NCBI GenBank assembly: GCA_947650915.1
Contig: CANSWY010000001.1
Span: forward strand, 248,001-312,000
Length of the DNA stretch: 64,000 nt
Direction of reading: 5' to 3'
DNA from: an uncultured Eggerthellaceae bacterium
GTDB taxonomy: Bacteria > Actinomycetota > Coriobacteriia > Coriobacteriales > Eggerthellaceae
In this document: positions 44,280 to 54,057 of the stretch, one piece after another
Layout of the letters: each line of letters starts with the position of its first letter
How positions within the stretch are numbered: the stretch's first letter is position 1
Notes under the pieces: generated by a model
The model's input: only the letters and a program-made list of their open reading frames with translations
The model's database searches: none
Told to the model about the DNA's origin: nothing
Made by a program: the position numbers and the translations under genes

Positions 44280-45625
44280 GCGGCCTGCGACCGTCTTCCG
44301 GTGCTCTGAGTCCAGCGCGCGCCAGCGCTGCAAAGGCCCTCAGGCTCGTCCAAGAGCAGGGCGCTTCGGCTGCCTCAGCCATCCGTGCGCAGGTGGATGC
44401 ATCTGCGCTCTCGCCTGAGGATGCGCGCTTCGCCTCTGCCCTCGTGCTGGGCGCCGTGCAAGCCCAAGGCGTGCTGGATGCGGTCTTGGACGGCATCTTG
44501 GACAAGCCGCGCGGCGTCCGTCCGGACGTGCGCCGTGCGCTCCAGATCGCAGCCTATGAGCTGCTCTTCATGGGCCGCGAACCCCAGCACGCGGTGGATC
44601 AAGGCGTGCGCCTCGCAGGCAAGAGCGCGCCTTTCGCGAAGGGCATGGCGAACGCAGTCCTGAGGCGCGTCGCCCAGCAGAAAGAGGCGCTCTTCTCGGG
44701 AGACCCAGAGAAGGACTTCTCGGCCTATTGTTTCCAGTCGGGCTTTCCTGAAGGCCTTGCGCGCAGGCTCAGCGCTGACCGCGGTGAGGTGCGGACGCGT
44801 CGGCTCATCCGTCTTGCGAACGAACGCCCGCCGGTGTTCGTGCAGGTGAATGCTTTGAAAGGTGGGGCGGGCGAGGTGCTGGAGGGCCTGGCGCGCGCTG
44901 GCATCCAGACTGAACGCATCCAGGACGTGCCGGGATGCGCACGCTTGGTGCGCAGCGCTGACGTGGCCACGGATGAGGTCACGGAGCTCATCCGTGAAGG
45001 CGTCCTCATCGTCTCTGATCTGGCCTCGCAGCTGGTGGCCTTCGCCTGCGTGCGCGAAGGCCTTCCAGAAGGCCTGTTGGAAGTGGGCGCAGGCAACGGC
45101 ACGAAAGCCCTGCTCATCCAGAGCATGGCGTGCGCGCTGCACGGACGGCAGGTTCCGCGGCATGTCTGCGTGGACAACGTGGCGCACAAGCACGATGAGC
45201 TGCTCAGACGCGCGCGGATGTGCAGCGTCCAGGTGACGGACGCCCTGGTGGCCGATGGCCGCCATCTTGCAGACGGGCTCCCGTCCGGCGCTTTCGATGT
45301 GGTGCTGGTGGATGCGCCTTGTTCCGGCCTGGGGACGCTGCGCCGCCATCCCGAGATCCGCTGGCGCGTGACGGCAGAAGACATCCAGGCGCTCGCGGCT
45401 CTTCAGCAGAAGCTGCTCGCAGAAGCTGCGGCGTTCGCCGCACCGGGCGGGCGCCTCATCCATTCCACCTGCACGGTCACGCGGGCGGAGAACGAAGAGG
45501 TGGTGGACGCTTTCTTGGGAACGGAGGCGGGCAGCTGCTTCGCATGGGCGGGCGGATTCACCACGGTGGATGCGGGCTTCGGCGCGGACAGCCATTTCTG
45601 CTGCATCATGCAGCGCGCCTCTTGA
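44276..45625 (+). CDS. rsmB: 16S rRNA m5C967 methyltransferase RsmB
   Basis: 449 residues from a TTG overlapping the fmt stop. The N-terminal NusB-like domain (about 10-140) contains EDARFASALVLGAVQ and AAYELLFMGREPQHAVDQGV. The SAM site is LLEVGAGNGTKALLIQ; the catalytic region is VLVDAPCSGLGTLRRHPEIRW-like, with the Pro-Cys motif, and the second cysteine is in IHSTCTVTRAENEEVV. It methylates C967 of 16S rRNA. Position after fmt is the common arrangement. Confidence 0.94.
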   Translation: MSGLRPSSGALSPARASAAKALRLVQEQGASAASAIRAQVDASALSPEDARFASALVLGAVQAQGVLDAVLDGILDKPRGVRPDVRRALQIAAYELLFMGREPQHAVDQGVRLAGKSAPFAKGMANAVLRRVAQQKEALFSGDPEKDFSAYCFQSGFPEGLARRLSADRGEVRTRRLIRLANERPPVFVQVNALKGGAGEVLEGLARAGIQTERIQDVPGCARLVRSADVATDEVTELIREGVLIVSDLASQLVAFACVREGLPEGLLEVGAGNGTKALLIQSMACALHGRQVPRHVCVDNVAHKHDELLRRARMCSVQVTDALVADGRHLADGLPSGAFDVVLVDAPCSGLGTLRRHPEIRWRVTAEDIQALAALQQKLLAEAAAFAAPGGRLIHSTCTVTRAENEEVVDAFLGTEAGSCFAWAGGFTTVDAGFGADSHFCCIMQRAS

Positions 45626-45727
45626 AGCCGTCCGCGCATTTCAGCGGGGCCCAGCGTGGCGGCGCGTGCGCAAGATGAGTATCATGTATCGATTCCATCC
45701 GCGTTCTGGACAGACAAGGAAGCTCAT

Positions 45728-46312
45728 ATGGAACCGAACATCTTGGAGGTCGCCAACAGGATCCGTGCGCTGCGCGAGGACATGGACATCACCGCGCAGG
45801 AGATGGCGGATGCCACGGGCCGCACCCTCACGGAATACCTGGCGCAGGAATCGGGGCAGGAGGACCTCTCCTTCACCTTCCTCTACAAATGCGCAGACCG
45901 CTTGGGCGTGGATGTCATCGAACTGCTCACGGGTGAAGACCCGCACCTCACGGGCTATTCCCTCACGCGATCCGGGGAGGGCCTGGTCATCCGGCGCCGT
46001 GCGGGCTTCGAGTACTTGCACAAGGCCCCGCATTTCCGCAACAAGCTGGCCGAGCCGTTCTTGGTGACCGCGCCTTATCTGCCTGAAGAGCAGGACGCGC
46101 CCATCCATCTGTCCTATCACGAAGGGCAGGAACTGGACCTGATCATATCCGGGCACATGAAGTTCGCCTATGAGGACCATGTGGAAGTCTTGGATCCGGG
46201 GGATCTGGTGATGTACGACTCCGGACGCGGCCACGGCATGATCGCCACCGGCGACGAGCCGTGCACGTTCTTGGCCGTGGTGATCAAGCCGCCCGCGGGC
46301 GCCCATGCTTGA
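45728..46312 (+). CDS. XRE-family transcriptional regulator with C-terminal cupin
   Basis: 194 residues, ATG with AAGGA seven bases upstream. The helix-turn-helix is at about 8-63 (RIRALREDMDITAQEMADAT, with a divergent second half) and a cupin-2 barrel at about 105-190 (HEGQELDLIISGHMKFAYED, then DPGDLVMYDSGRGHGMIA). Family knowledge: such proteins sense a small ligand in the cupin. It leads the acyl-CoA synthetase and 2-oxoacid:ferredoxin oxidoreductase genes and is most likely their regulator. Confidence 0.92.
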   Translation: MEPNILEVANRIRALREDMDITAQEMADATGRTLTEYLAQESGQEDLSFTFLYKCADRLGVDVIELLTGEDPHLTGYSLTRSGEGLVIRRRAGFEYLHKAPHFRNKLAEPFLVTAPYLPEEQDAPIHLSYHEGQELDLIISGHMKFAYEDHVEVLDPGDLVMYDSGRGHGMIATGDEPCTFLAVVIKPPAGAHA

Positions 46313-46357
46313 GCGCCCTTTCCGTCCGTTTTCCCTGATGAGACCTGCAAGGAGCAG

Positions 46358-48142
46358 ATGAGCAGCATGAGAGAGATCAACCTCAGATACGTCGATGAAG
46401 CCTACGATGAGAATGGCGTCCTCACGAAGTTCGACATCCATTGTCCGGATGATTACAACTTCGCCTATGACATCGTGGATGACATCGCAGAACATGATCC
46501 GCTGCGCCGCGCCATGGTGTGGTGCAATCCGGAAGGGGAGGAGCACATCTTCACCTTCGCGGACATGAAGACGTGGTCCGACAAGACGGCGAACTTCCTG
46601 GCGGAGGCAGGGATCGGGGCGGGAGACAAGGTGCTCGTCATCCTGCGCCGCCACTACCAGTTCTGGTTCTGCGCTCTAGCGCTGGCGAAGCTGGGCGCGG
46701 TCATGGTGCCGGCCACGTTCATGCTGAAAGAACACGATATGGCCTACCGCCTGAACGGCGCGGGCATCAAGGCCGTCATCGCCACGGCGGCAGGAGATGT
46801 GGCCCAGGTGGTGGACAACGTCCTTCCCGAATGCCCGACGGTGGAGACGCTCATCTTGGTGGAGCCGGCGGGCGCGGGCCTCACCGAACGGGATGGGGAG
46901 GGGAACCTCATCTGCGGGGATGGGCCCATCGGGGATGCGCTTTCCGGGCCGGGCGGCATCTGCGCGTGCGGCATCCAGCGGGAGGGCTGGCTTGACTTCA
47001 ACACGGGCGTGCGCGCGGCCTCTGAGGCGTTCGAGCGCCGAGCCACGGTGGCGGCCGATCCCATGCTCCTGTATTTCTCCTCCGGCACCTCCGGCAACCC
47101 CAAGATGGTGCTGCACGATTCGCTCTATTCGCTGGGGCATCTGATCACGGCCAAGCACTGGCACAACGTGCGCCCGGACGGCATCCATTTCACCGTGGCC
47201 GACACCGGTTGGGGGAAAGCGGTCTGGGGCAAGCTCTATGGCCAGTGGATCATGGAGGCCTGCGTGCTCACCTATGACTTCGACCGTTTCCATGCCGATG
47301 AGATCCTGGATCTGATCGAACGGTACCAGGTGACCACGTTCTGTGCGCCGCCCACGATGTATCGCCTCATGAAGCAGGCCGATCTCTCCCAGCACGACAT
47401 ATCTTCTCTGGAGTATGCCACCACGGCCGGTGAGGCTCTGAATCCGGATCTGTTCGACTATTGGCGCGACGAGGCGGGCATCACCATCTATGAAGGCTTC
47501 GGCCAGACGGAAACGCCGCTCACCATCGGCAATCTCACGAATTCCACACCGCGCCCCGGCTCCATGGGCAAGCCCGTGCCGCTCTATGACGTGGCGCTTT
47601 TGCGCGATGACGGCACGAGATGCGCGCCTGGCGAGACCGGCGAGATATGCATCTCCATCGATCCTCATCCGGCGGGCATCCTCATGGAGTACTACCAGGC
47701 TCCGGAGAAGACGGCGGAGACCATGCATGATGGGTGGTATCACACCGGCGACACCGCTTGGGAGGATGAGGACGGCTATTACTGGTACGTGGGGCGCAAC
47801 GATGACGTCATCAAATCCAGCGGATACCGCATCGGCCCCTTTGAGATCGAGAGCGTGCTCTTGGAGCATGGAGCCGTGAAGGAGTGCGCGGTCACGGGCG
47901 TGCCGGACGAGCTGCGCGGGCATGCCGTCAAGGCCACCATCGTGTTGGCGGAAGGCGCCCAGGGCACCGACGAGCTCACTCGCGAACTGCAAGAGTGGGT
48001 GAAGAGCCAGACTGCTCCGTACAAGTACCCCCGCATCATCGAATACGTGGAAGAACTGCCCCGCACCGTGAACGGGAAGATCCGTCGCGTGGCCATCCGT
48101 GAAGCGGACCAGCAGCCTTCCGTGGCTGAAGGGCTGGTGTAA
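46358..48142 (+). CDS. AMP-forming acyl-CoA synthetase-like ligase
   Basis: 594 residues, ATG with AAGGAG. Adenylate-forming enzyme that makes acyl-CoA from acid, ATP and CoA. P-loop YFSSGTSGNPK, TVADTGWGKAVWGKL, A5 YEGFGQTET, A8 with YHTGDTAWEDEDGYYWYVGR and KSSGYRIGPFEIE, and the C-terminal lysine in RTVNGKIRR. The TGWxK and NDDVIKSSGYRIGPFE parts resemble the medium-chain/aryl acyl-CoA synthetase group. Its place next to an oxidoreductase producing acyl-CoA suggests work on the same branched or aromatic acids. The direction in vivo is not known. Confidence 0.9.
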   Translation: MSSMREINLRYVDEAYDENGVLTKFDIHCPDDYNFAYDIVDDIAEHDPLRRAMVWCNPEGEEHIFTFADMKTWSDKTANFLAEAGIGAGDKVLVILRRHYQFWFCALALAKLGAVMVPATFMLKEHDMAYRLNGAGIKAVIATAAGDVAQVVDNVLPECPTVETLILVEPAGAGLTERDGEGNLICGDGPIGDALSGPGGICACGIQREGWLDFNTGVRAASEAFERRATVAADPMLLYFSSGTSGNPKMVLHDSLYSLGHLITAKHWHNVRPDGIHFTVADTGWGKAVWGKLYGQWIMEACVLTYDFDRFHADEILDLIERYQVTTFCAPPTMYRLMKQADLSQHDISSLEYATTAGEALNPDLFDYWRDEAGITIYEGFGQTETPLTIGNLTNSTPRPGSMGKPVPLYDVALLRDDGTRCAPGETGEICISIDPHPAGILMEYYQAPEKTAETMHDGWYHTGDTAWEDEDGYYWYVGRNDDVIKSSGYRIGPFEIESVLLEHGAVKECAVTGVPDELRGHAVKATIVLAEGAQGTDELTRELQEWVKSQTAPYKYPRIIEYVEELPRTVNGKIRRVAIREADQQPSVAEGLV

Positions 48143-48146
48143 CGCC

Positions 48147-48371
48147 ATGGCGAAAGGACGCGTCGAGATCGATCTTGTGTTCTGCAAGGGCTGCGGCCTG
48201 TGCACGGACGTGTGCCCCGCGAGCATCTTGAAGCTGGATGCGGACACCATCACGCAGAAGGGCTACCATCCGGCCATATGCGTTGACGAGGCGGCGTGCA
48301 CGGGCTGCGCCACCTGCGCGCTCATGTGCCCTGATGTGGCCATCGCGGTCTTCCGGGAGGTGCGCGCATGA
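48147..48371 (+). CDS. 2-oxoacid:ferredoxin oxidoreductase delta subunit, two [4Fe-4S]
   Basis: 74 residues with two 4Fe-4S motifs, [12 protein letters not shown] and [13 protein letters not shown]. It begins 4 bp after the ligase stop and overlaps the alpha subunit start (ATGA). Passes electrons from the thiamine site to ferredoxin. The order delta-alpha-beta-gamma is that of archaeal-type KOR/VOR enzymes. Confidence 0.94.
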   Translation: MAKGRVEIDLVFCKGCGLCTDVCPASILKLDADTITQKGYHPAICVDEAACTGCATCALMCPDVAIAVFREVRA

Positions 48372-49432
48372 CGGAGAAAGTGCTCATGAAGGGCAACGAG
48401 GCCATCGCTGAAGCGGCGCTGCGCGCCGGTTGCCGCCATTTCTTCGGTTACCCCATCACCCCGCAGACGGAGCTTGCCGCCTACATGGCGCGCAAGCTGC
48501 CGAAGATGGGCGGCACATATCTGCAAGCTGAGAGCGAGATCGCCGCCATCAACATGCTCTACGGCGCATCCGCCGCTGGCGTGCGCGCCATGACGTCCTC
48601 CTCCAGCCCCGGCATCTCCCTGAAAACGGAGGGCATCTCCTACATGGCCGGCGCGGACCTTCCGGGCGTGATCGTTAACGTGCAGCGCGGAGGCCCGGGG
48701 CTGGGGTCCATCCAGCCGTCCCAGAGCGACTACTTCCAGGCCACCCGGGCCATGGGGCACGGGGACTTCTATCTGCCAGTGTATGCTCCTTCCACCGTGC
48801 AGGAGATGGCCGATCTCACCTATGTGGCTTTCGATGTGGCCGATGGATACCGCACGCCCGTGGTCATCCTGGCCGACGGCATGCTGGGGCAGATGATGGA
48901 GCCGGTGGTCATGCCGGATGCGGCGGACCCGGCGTCCTTGCCCGCGAAGCCTTGGGCGGCTTCGGGCCACGCTGGTGCGCGGCCCCACAACGTCATCAAT
49001 TCGCTCCATCTGGATTCTGAGAAGCTCTATCAGGACAACGTCCGCCGCTTTCAGACCTACGAGCGCATCAAGCGGGATGAGGTGCGGGTGGAGACGTACC
49101 GCATTGAAGACGCTGATGTGGTGGTGGCGGCGTTCGGGGCTGCTGCGCGCATCGCTCGTTCTGCAGTGAACGCGGCGCGCGAAGAGGGCATCCGCGCGGG
49201 CCTGTTCCGCCCCATCACGCTCTGGCCGTATCCGGCGCGCGCCTTGCAGGAGTGCCGCGCGCGTGCGGTGCTCACGGTGGAGCTCAACATGGGCCAGATG
49301 GTGGAGGATGTGCGCTTGGCCCTTGAGGGCGCGACGCCCGTGTCCTTCTTCGGCAAGTGCGGCGGCATCATCCCCACGCCCGATGAGGTGCTGGATCAGA
49401 TCAGAGGCATAGCGGAAGGGCTGGGTGAATAG
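48368..49432 (+). CDS. 2-oxoacid:ferredoxin oxidoreductase alpha subunit
   Basis: 354 residues. Starts [20 protein letters not shown] and [18 protein letters not shown], then [20 protein letters not shown] with the TPP-activating glutamate and [18 protein letters not shown]. The C-terminal transketolase-like domain has [16 protein letters not shown] and [16 protein letters not shown]. This layout fits 2-oxoglutarate (KOR) or branched-chain 2-oxoacid (VOR) enzymes; substrate cannot be fixed from sequence. Confidence 0.93.
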   Translation: MTEKVLMKGNEAIAEAALRAGCRHFFGYPITPQTELAAYMARKLPKMGGTYLQAESEIAAINMLYGASAAGVRAMTSSSSPGISLKTEGISYMAGADLPGVIVNVQRGGPGLGSIQPSQSDYFQATRAMGHGDFYLPVYAPSTVQEMADLTYVAFDVADGYRTPVVILADGMLGQMMEPVVMPDAADPASLPAKPWAASGHAGARPHNVINSLHLDSEKLYQDNVRRFQTYERIKRDEVRVETYRIEDADVVVAAFGAAARIARSAVNAAREEGIRAGLFRPITLWPYPARALQECRARAVLTVELNMGQMVEDVRLALEGATPVSFFGKCGGIIPTPDEVLDQIRGIAEGLGE

Positions 49433-49433
49433 C

Positions 49434-50285
49434 ATGGCGGCTGATGAGCAGATGTCGCGCACGGAAGAGAAGGCGGTGTTCCAGCGTCCCCATGCGCTCC
49501 TGCCCGTGGTGACGAACTACTGCCCGGGCTGCACCCACGGGATCGTGGAGCGCCTGGTGGCGGAGGTCATAGATGAACTGGACGTGGAGGGCAGGACCAT
49601 CGGCATCGCTCCGGTGGGCTGCGCGGTCACCAGCTATGACTTCTTCGGGTGCGACATGATCGAGGCGGCCCATGGTCGCGCCCCTGCGGTGGCCACCGGT
49701 GTGAAACGGTCGTTGCCCGATCACGTGGTGTTCGCCTATCAGGGAGACGGGGACCTGGCCTCCATCGGCATGGCGGAGACGGTGCACGCGGCCACCCGCG
49801 GCGAGAACATCACCATCATCTTCATCAACAACGCCATCTATGGCATGACGGGCGGCCAGATGGCGCCCACCTCGCTCCCGAACCAAGTGACGCAGACATC
49901 CCCCTACGGGCGCGATCTGGACACGGCAGGATATCCCATCCGCGTGTGCGAGCTATTGTCCACCCTTGATGGCGTGGCGTATCTGGAGCGCGTCTGCGTG
50001 GACGGCCCGAAGGCGGTGCGCGCGGCGAAAAAGGCCATCAAGCGCGCATTCCAGAACCAGGTGGACGGAGTGGGCTATTCGCTGGTGGAAGTGGTCAGCA
50101 CCTGTCCCACGAACTGGAAGATGACGCCGCAGGAAGCATTCGCATGGATGCGGGAGAACATGCTGCCTTATTACCCCTTGGGCGTCTACAGGGACGTGCA
50201 GGCTGACGGCTTCGCGAACGCGGCCGAGGCAGCCTTCGCCCGCGCGCAGGATTGCCCCATGGCTTCCGGAAAGGCAGGCAGATGA
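49434..50285 (+). CDS. 2-oxoacid:ferredoxin oxidoreductase beta subunit (TPP-binding)
   Basis: 283 residues. TPP motif AYQGDGDLASIGMAE with the downstream NNAIYGMTGGQMAPTS; the cluster-binding NYCPGCTHG at the N-terminus; a late TCPTNW cysteine. The ATG at 49434 lies one base after the alpha stop; an in-frame GTG at 49425 is possible. It carries out the decarboxylation on thiamine diphosphate. Confidence 0.93.
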   Translation: MAADEQMSRTEEKAVFQRPHALLPVVTNYCPGCTHGIVERLVAEVIDELDVEGRTIGIAPVGCAVTSYDFFGCDMIEAAHGRAPAVATGVKRSLPDHVVFAYQGDGDLASIGMAETVHAATRGENITIIFINNAIYGMTGGQMAPTSLPNQVTQTSPYGRDLDTAGYPIRVCELLSTLDGVAYLERVCVDGPKAVRAAKKAIKRAFQNQVDGVGYSLVEVVSTCPTNWKMTPQEAFAWMRENMLPYYPLGVYRDVQADGFANAAEAAFARAQDCPMASGKAGR

Positions 50286-50830
50286 TGGCGCAGCAGATGG
50301 ATGCCGTGTTCGCCGGTTTCGGCGGACAAGGAGTGCTCTTCGCGGGGAAAGTGGCGGCCATGGCGGGCCTCATCGCAGGACGTGAGGTGTCATGGCTGCC
50401 TTCCTATGGGCCTGAGATGCGCGGCGGCACGGCGAACTGCTCCGTCACGCTGTCTGATGATCCCATCGGCAGCCCGCTCGTGCTCACGCCGAACGTGCTC
50501 GTGGCCATGAACCAGCCTTCGTTCGTGCGCTTCGTGCCCGAAGTGATGGACGGCGGCCTCGTCATCTTCGATGAGACGCTCGTCTCTCCTGAAGGCGCGC
50601 TGCCAGAGCTCACGTTCGGCCTGCCCGCCACGAAGATGGTGGAGGATGCCGGGCTTGCCGGGCTTGCGAACATGGTATTGGTGGGAGCGCTCTGGGAGAA
50701 GTCAGGCTTCTGCACGGAGGCTGAGCTCCTTTCAGCAGTTGACAAGTGCGTTTCAGCGTCGCGCCAGGCATTGGTGCAGAAGAACAAGCAGGCCATCATG
50801 CTGGGAGCAGGTGCGGCGCGCGATCTTTGA
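50282..50830 (+). CDS. 2-oxoacid:ferredoxin oxidoreductase gamma subunit
   Basis: 182 residues. Starts AVFAGFGGQGVLFAGKVAAM and then WLPSYGPEMRGGTANCSV, the CoA-binding hallmark of this subunit. It overlaps the beta subunit by 4 bp (ATGA; a second ATG follows immediately). Binds CoA and completes the four-subunit enzyme that turns a 2-oxoacid, CoA and oxidised ferredoxin into acyl-CoA and CO2. Confidence 0.93.
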   Translation: MMAQQMDAVFAGFGGQGVLFAGKVAAMAGLIAGREVSWLPSYGPEMRGGTANCSVTLSDDPIGSPLVLTPNVLVAMNQPSFVRFVPEVMDGGLVIFDETLVSPEGALPELTFGLPATKMVEDAGLAGLANMVLVGALWEKSGFCTEAELLSAVDKCVSASRQALVQKNKQAIMLGAGAARDL

Positions 50831-50858
50831 TCGGCCGGATGCGGAAGGGGGCGGCCCC

Positions 50859-51704
50859 ATGCTGCTCTGTTTCAAACGATATGTCATTGCGGTCTGCGCC
50901 ATCGCCATCGCGCTGCCGGTGGCAGCGTCCACCCTCTGGCCGTTGGTGACGGGCCAGATGATGGCCGCCAGCTTGGGCGGCCTGATCTTGGAGTTCGTCC
51001 TGTTCTTCGCCGGCTTCCTCATCGCCTATCAGATCTTCAGCCGCCGCGCGGATGCGGTGGCCGATGGCTATGTGCACCTCTACAACGTGGATTGCAACCC
51101 GGAGGCGTTCTTGACGCATGGGCGCGCTCTGGCGGATGTCGTCACGTTCCCTTGCAACGGCCAGTGCGCCTGGTTCATGGGCTATTACGCGCAAGCGTGC
51201 CTGGATGCGGGGCGTGGGGATGAGGCTCGCATCATCGAAGAGGGCCTGCGCCAGAGCATCGCTGCCCAGAAACGGCCGCAGCGGCAGTGCGCGGTCATCA
51301 TCGCGCTCATACCACTGGTGGAGAAGCTGGGCACGCTTGATGAAGCGCGGAACCTGGCAGAGCAGGGACTCTCTCTCATCAGCTCAGATGCCAGCCAGGA
51401 TGCCGCAGTGCAGCGCCAGTATCTGGAAAGCCAGATCGTGGTGACCAAGGCGCGCCAAAGCGGGGATCTGGAGGTGCTCGTCGAACTGGATGAGAAGGTG
51501 GTGGCCTCAGCGGCCTACCCATGGCGCTTGCGCGTGGAGTACGCCTGGGACGCGGCCTCGGCCTGCTTCAAGCTGGGGCGCGCGGATGAAGAGCGCCGCT
51601 ATCTGCTGTTCATCGAAGAGCACGGCGGCACACTGGCTTTGGTGCCCCAGGCGGAGAAGCGCCTTCAAGCCATGGCGTCCTCTCCGCTCACCTCACAACG
51701 TTAA
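50859..51704 (+). CDS. Membrane-anchored TPR-like protein, unknown function
   Basis: 281 residues, ATG with GGGGG seven bases upstream. Two membrane helices (about 6-27 and 33-55) separated by a short loop, then a soluble helical domain of about 225 residues. It has repeated helical pairs (CAWFMGYYAQACLDAGRGDE, LGTLDEARNLAEQGLSL, WDAASACFKLGRADEERRY) that look like TPRs. It lies 28 bp after the oxidoreductase genes, but nothing ties it to them. Family not recognised. Confidence 0.8.
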   Translation: MLLCFKRYVIAVCAIAIALPVAASTLWPLVTGQMMAASLGGLILEFVLFFAGFLIAYQIFSRRADAVADGYVHLYNVDCNPEAFLTHGRALADVVTFPCNGQCAWFMGYYAQACLDAGRGDEARIIEEGLRQSIAAQKRPQRQCAVIIALIPLVEKLGTLDEARNLAEQGLSLISSDASQDAAVQRQYLESQIVVTKARQSGDLEVLVELDEKVVASAAYPWRLRVEYAWDAASACFKLGRADEERRYLLFIEEHGGTLALVPQAEKRLQAMASSPLTSQR

Positions 51705-51791
51705 CTGAACCGTAACGCGATCTCTCGCGCGCTGGCGCGCAACTTGCTCCATAATGTCTCCTTATCTGTTGATGGATCAGGAGGGACACCC

Positions 51792-52622
51792 ATGAAACTG
51801 AAGAACATCGGAGCCGTCATCGGCGCTGGCATGCTCGTCTGCGCGCTGGGCCTCGTCGGCTGCTCGGGGAACGACGGCGCGTCTTCCGCCTCGTCCTCTG
51901 CTGCGGACGGCAGCGCGGCCACTGAGGAAGCGACGCTCGTGAACGACGGCAAGCTCACCGTGGCGGCATCGCTCGACTTCCCGCCGTTCGAGAACCTGGA
52001 GGGCGAAGAGGCCGTCGGGTTCGAGGTGGATCTCATGAAGGCGCTGGCGGAGCAGATGGGCCTTGAGGCGGACTACCTGCCCTCCACCAAGTTCGACACC
52101 ATCATCCCGCTCATCACTGCGGGCGGCCAGGCTGATGTGGGCGTGTCCGGCTTCACGGTCACCGAGGATCGCAAGAAGGAGATCGATTTCACTGACGTGA
52201 TCATCGATTCCAACCAGGGCGTGGTGGTCATGCCCGGTTCCGGCTACACCAGCGTGGATGACCTGGAGGGCAAGCGCATCGCCACCCAGAGCGGGACCAC
52301 CGGCTATGACTGGGCTGTGGAGAACATCCCGGGCGCAGATGTCATCCCCTATGACGAGATGACCGCCGTCTTCGCAGCGCTCCAGGGCAATCAGGCGGAC
52401 GCCATCGTGGCCGATCTTCCTGTGGTCCAGTACTACGTGAACACCGCTTATACGGACATGGAGGTCATGGCCGAGATCCCCACGGGCGAGCAGTACGCCA
52501 TCGTTGTGAGCAAGGACAATCCGGCGCTCACCCAGCAGCTGAACGAGGCGCTGGCTGAGCTCAAGGCGAATGGTACCTATGATGAGATCTATGAGAAGTG
52601 GTTCGGTGCTTCCGCTGAATAG
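51792..52622 (+). CDS. Polar amino-acid ABC transporter substrate-binding lipoprotein
   Basis: 276 residues, ATG with AGGAGG seven bases upstream. Lipoprotein signal with lipobox LVGCSG (Cys about 23) followed by a Ser/Ala-rich linker. Type 2 periplasmic-binding fold (SBP_bac_3): LTVAASLDFPPFENLEGEE, GFEVDLMKALAEQMGL, GVSGFTVTEDRKKEIDFT, GKRIATQSGTTGYDWA. It would be anchored on the outside and deliver polar amino acids such as Gln, Glu, Arg, His or Cys. It overlaps the permease start. Confidence 0.94.
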   Translation: MKLKNIGAVIGAGMLVCALGLVGCSGNDGASSASSSAADGSAATEEATLVNDGKLTVAASLDFPPFENLEGEEAVGFEVDLMKALAEQMGLEADYLPSTKFDTIIPLITAGGQADVGVSGFTVTEDRKKEIDFTDVIIDSNQGVVVMPGSGYTSVDDLEGKRIATQSGTTGYDWAVENIPGADVIPYDEMTAVFAALQGNQADAIVADLPVVQYYVNTAYTDMEVMAEIPTGEQYAIVVSKDNPALTQQLNEALAELKANGTYDEIYEKWFGASAE

Positions 52623-54057
52623 GGAAGCGATCGCATCCAAGGGGGCAGGCTTGCGCCTGCCTCTTCTGTTGTTGCTGGCGGCAGTGCTGCTCCTGGCCGT
52701 GCTGCCCCTGCCGGCCCATGCGCTCACCACGGAGCGTTTCACAGCCAAGAGCAACCAGGACGGCGCTGACGGTATCATGGGCGCCACGCCCACGCGCATC
52801 ACCTGGCAAGGCCAATCTGATGCCAACGAATCACTGGCATCCATCACCATCACCCTGCCTGAAGGCTCCGTGCTGCCCGCTGACGGCACCACGGTCACGG
52901 TCTTGGACGGCCTTGCGCGCTTGGATGTGCCCAGCACGGTGACGGAAGAGGGCGATGCCATCACCGTCACGTTCACGGATGGCGCGCCCGCAGGCGCTAT
53001 GGTGATGCTGGAGCTCAACAACGCCCAGTTCCCGCCGGATGGGGGAACCTACCAGGTCACCGGCACCTACACCACCGCTGCGGGAACTTCCGCTGCCATC
53101 CCTGATGGCGGAAAGAGCATCCAAGTGGTGGGCACCACGCCGCAAGAGCGCATGGCCGCATGGCTGAACGAGCAGCCCTGGGTGCAAGCGTGGAACTCCG
53201 TCACGTTCCTCCATATGTTCTTCGATCCGGCCATCGTGGTCACCACGGTGCCGGCGGTGTTCTCTGGTTGGCTTTTGGCGCTTGCTCTGGTGGCCATCAG
53301 CTTCCCCTTGGCCATCCCGCTCGGGCTCTGCTGGAGCTTCCTGCGCATGTCCAAACATCGGCTGCCGCGCGCCATCGGCGCCACCTATATCAACATCATC
53401 CGCGGCACGCCGTTGTTCCTGCAGATCTACATCGCCTTTTTCGGCATGCCGCTTCTGGGCGTGCAGCCGCCGAACTTCATGCTGGGCATCATCGTGCTGG
53501 TGATGAACTCCAGCGCCTACCTTGCTGAGATCTTCCGCGCGGGCATCCAGTCCATCAACAAGGGCCAGTTCGAAGCGGCCCGCAGCTTGGGGATGAACGG
53601 TGCTCAGACCATGGTCTTCGTCATCATCCCGCAGACGTTCCGCCGCGTGATCCCCACCATGACCAGCGAGTTCATCCTGATGTACAAGGACACTTCGCTT
53701 CTGGCGGCTGTGGGCATCATGGAGATCATGATGTATTCGAAGACCATCACGGCAGCCACGGGCAACGTCACGCCCTATATCGTTGCCGCCTTCTTCTACC
53801 TTGTGGTCACCATCCCGCTCACGAAGGCCATCAACGTGATGGAGGAACGTCTGGTGAGCGGACGTCCGAAACATCGGAAGAACAACCGGCTCGCTGAGAA
53901 GACGCCGGCTTCTCTTTCCGGCACCGTGGGCGCCGTGGCCGCCGAGGGCAGCGAAGCGGATGTGCTGCAGACGCTGCGCATGAGCGAGGCGTTCAGCCAC
54001 GGGCCCCAGGTGATCGCAGACGATTCGCTCGGGTCGAAGATGAAAGGAGATGCGTGA
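52606..54057 (+). CDS. Amino-acid ABC transporter permease with extra N-terminal extracytoplasmic domain
   Basis: 483 residues from GTG 52606; a TTG at 52651 with AAGGGGG upstream is an alternative start. It has a signal-like leader (about 15-42, ending LPLPAHA), then about 140 residues rich in Thr, Gly and beta-strand patterns ([33 protein letters not shown]). After them comes the usual HEQRo permease: [34 protein letters not shown], the EAA loop (EAARSLGMN, about 324-332) that contacts the ATPase, and a 60-residue cytoplasmic tail. Permeases of this family normally have about 220 residues and lack the N-terminal domain, which may bind the receptor or cell wall. Confidence 0.92.
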   Translation: MLPLNREAIASKGAGLRLPLLLLLAAVLLLAVLPLPAHALTTERFTAKSNQDGADGIMGATPTRITWQGQSDANESLASITITLPEGSVLPADGTTVTVLDGLARLDVPSTVTEEGDAITVTFTDGAPAGAMVMLELNNAQFPPDGGTYQVTGTYTTAAGTSAAIPDGGKSIQVVGTTPQERMAAWLNEQPWVQAWNSVTFLHMFFDPAIVVTTVPAVFSGWLLALALVAISFPLAIPLGLCWSFLRMSKHRLPRAIGATYINIIRGTPLFLQIYIAFFGMPLLGVQPPNFMLGIIVLVMNSSAYLAEIFRAGIQSINKGQFEAARSLGMNGAQTMVFVIIPQTFRRVIPTMTSEFILMYKDTSLLAAVGIMEIMMYSKTITAATGNVTPYIVAAFFYLVVTIPLTKAINVMEERLVSGRPKHRKNNRLAEKTPASLSGTVGAVAAEGSEADVLQTLRMSEAFSHGPQVIADDSLGSKMKGDA

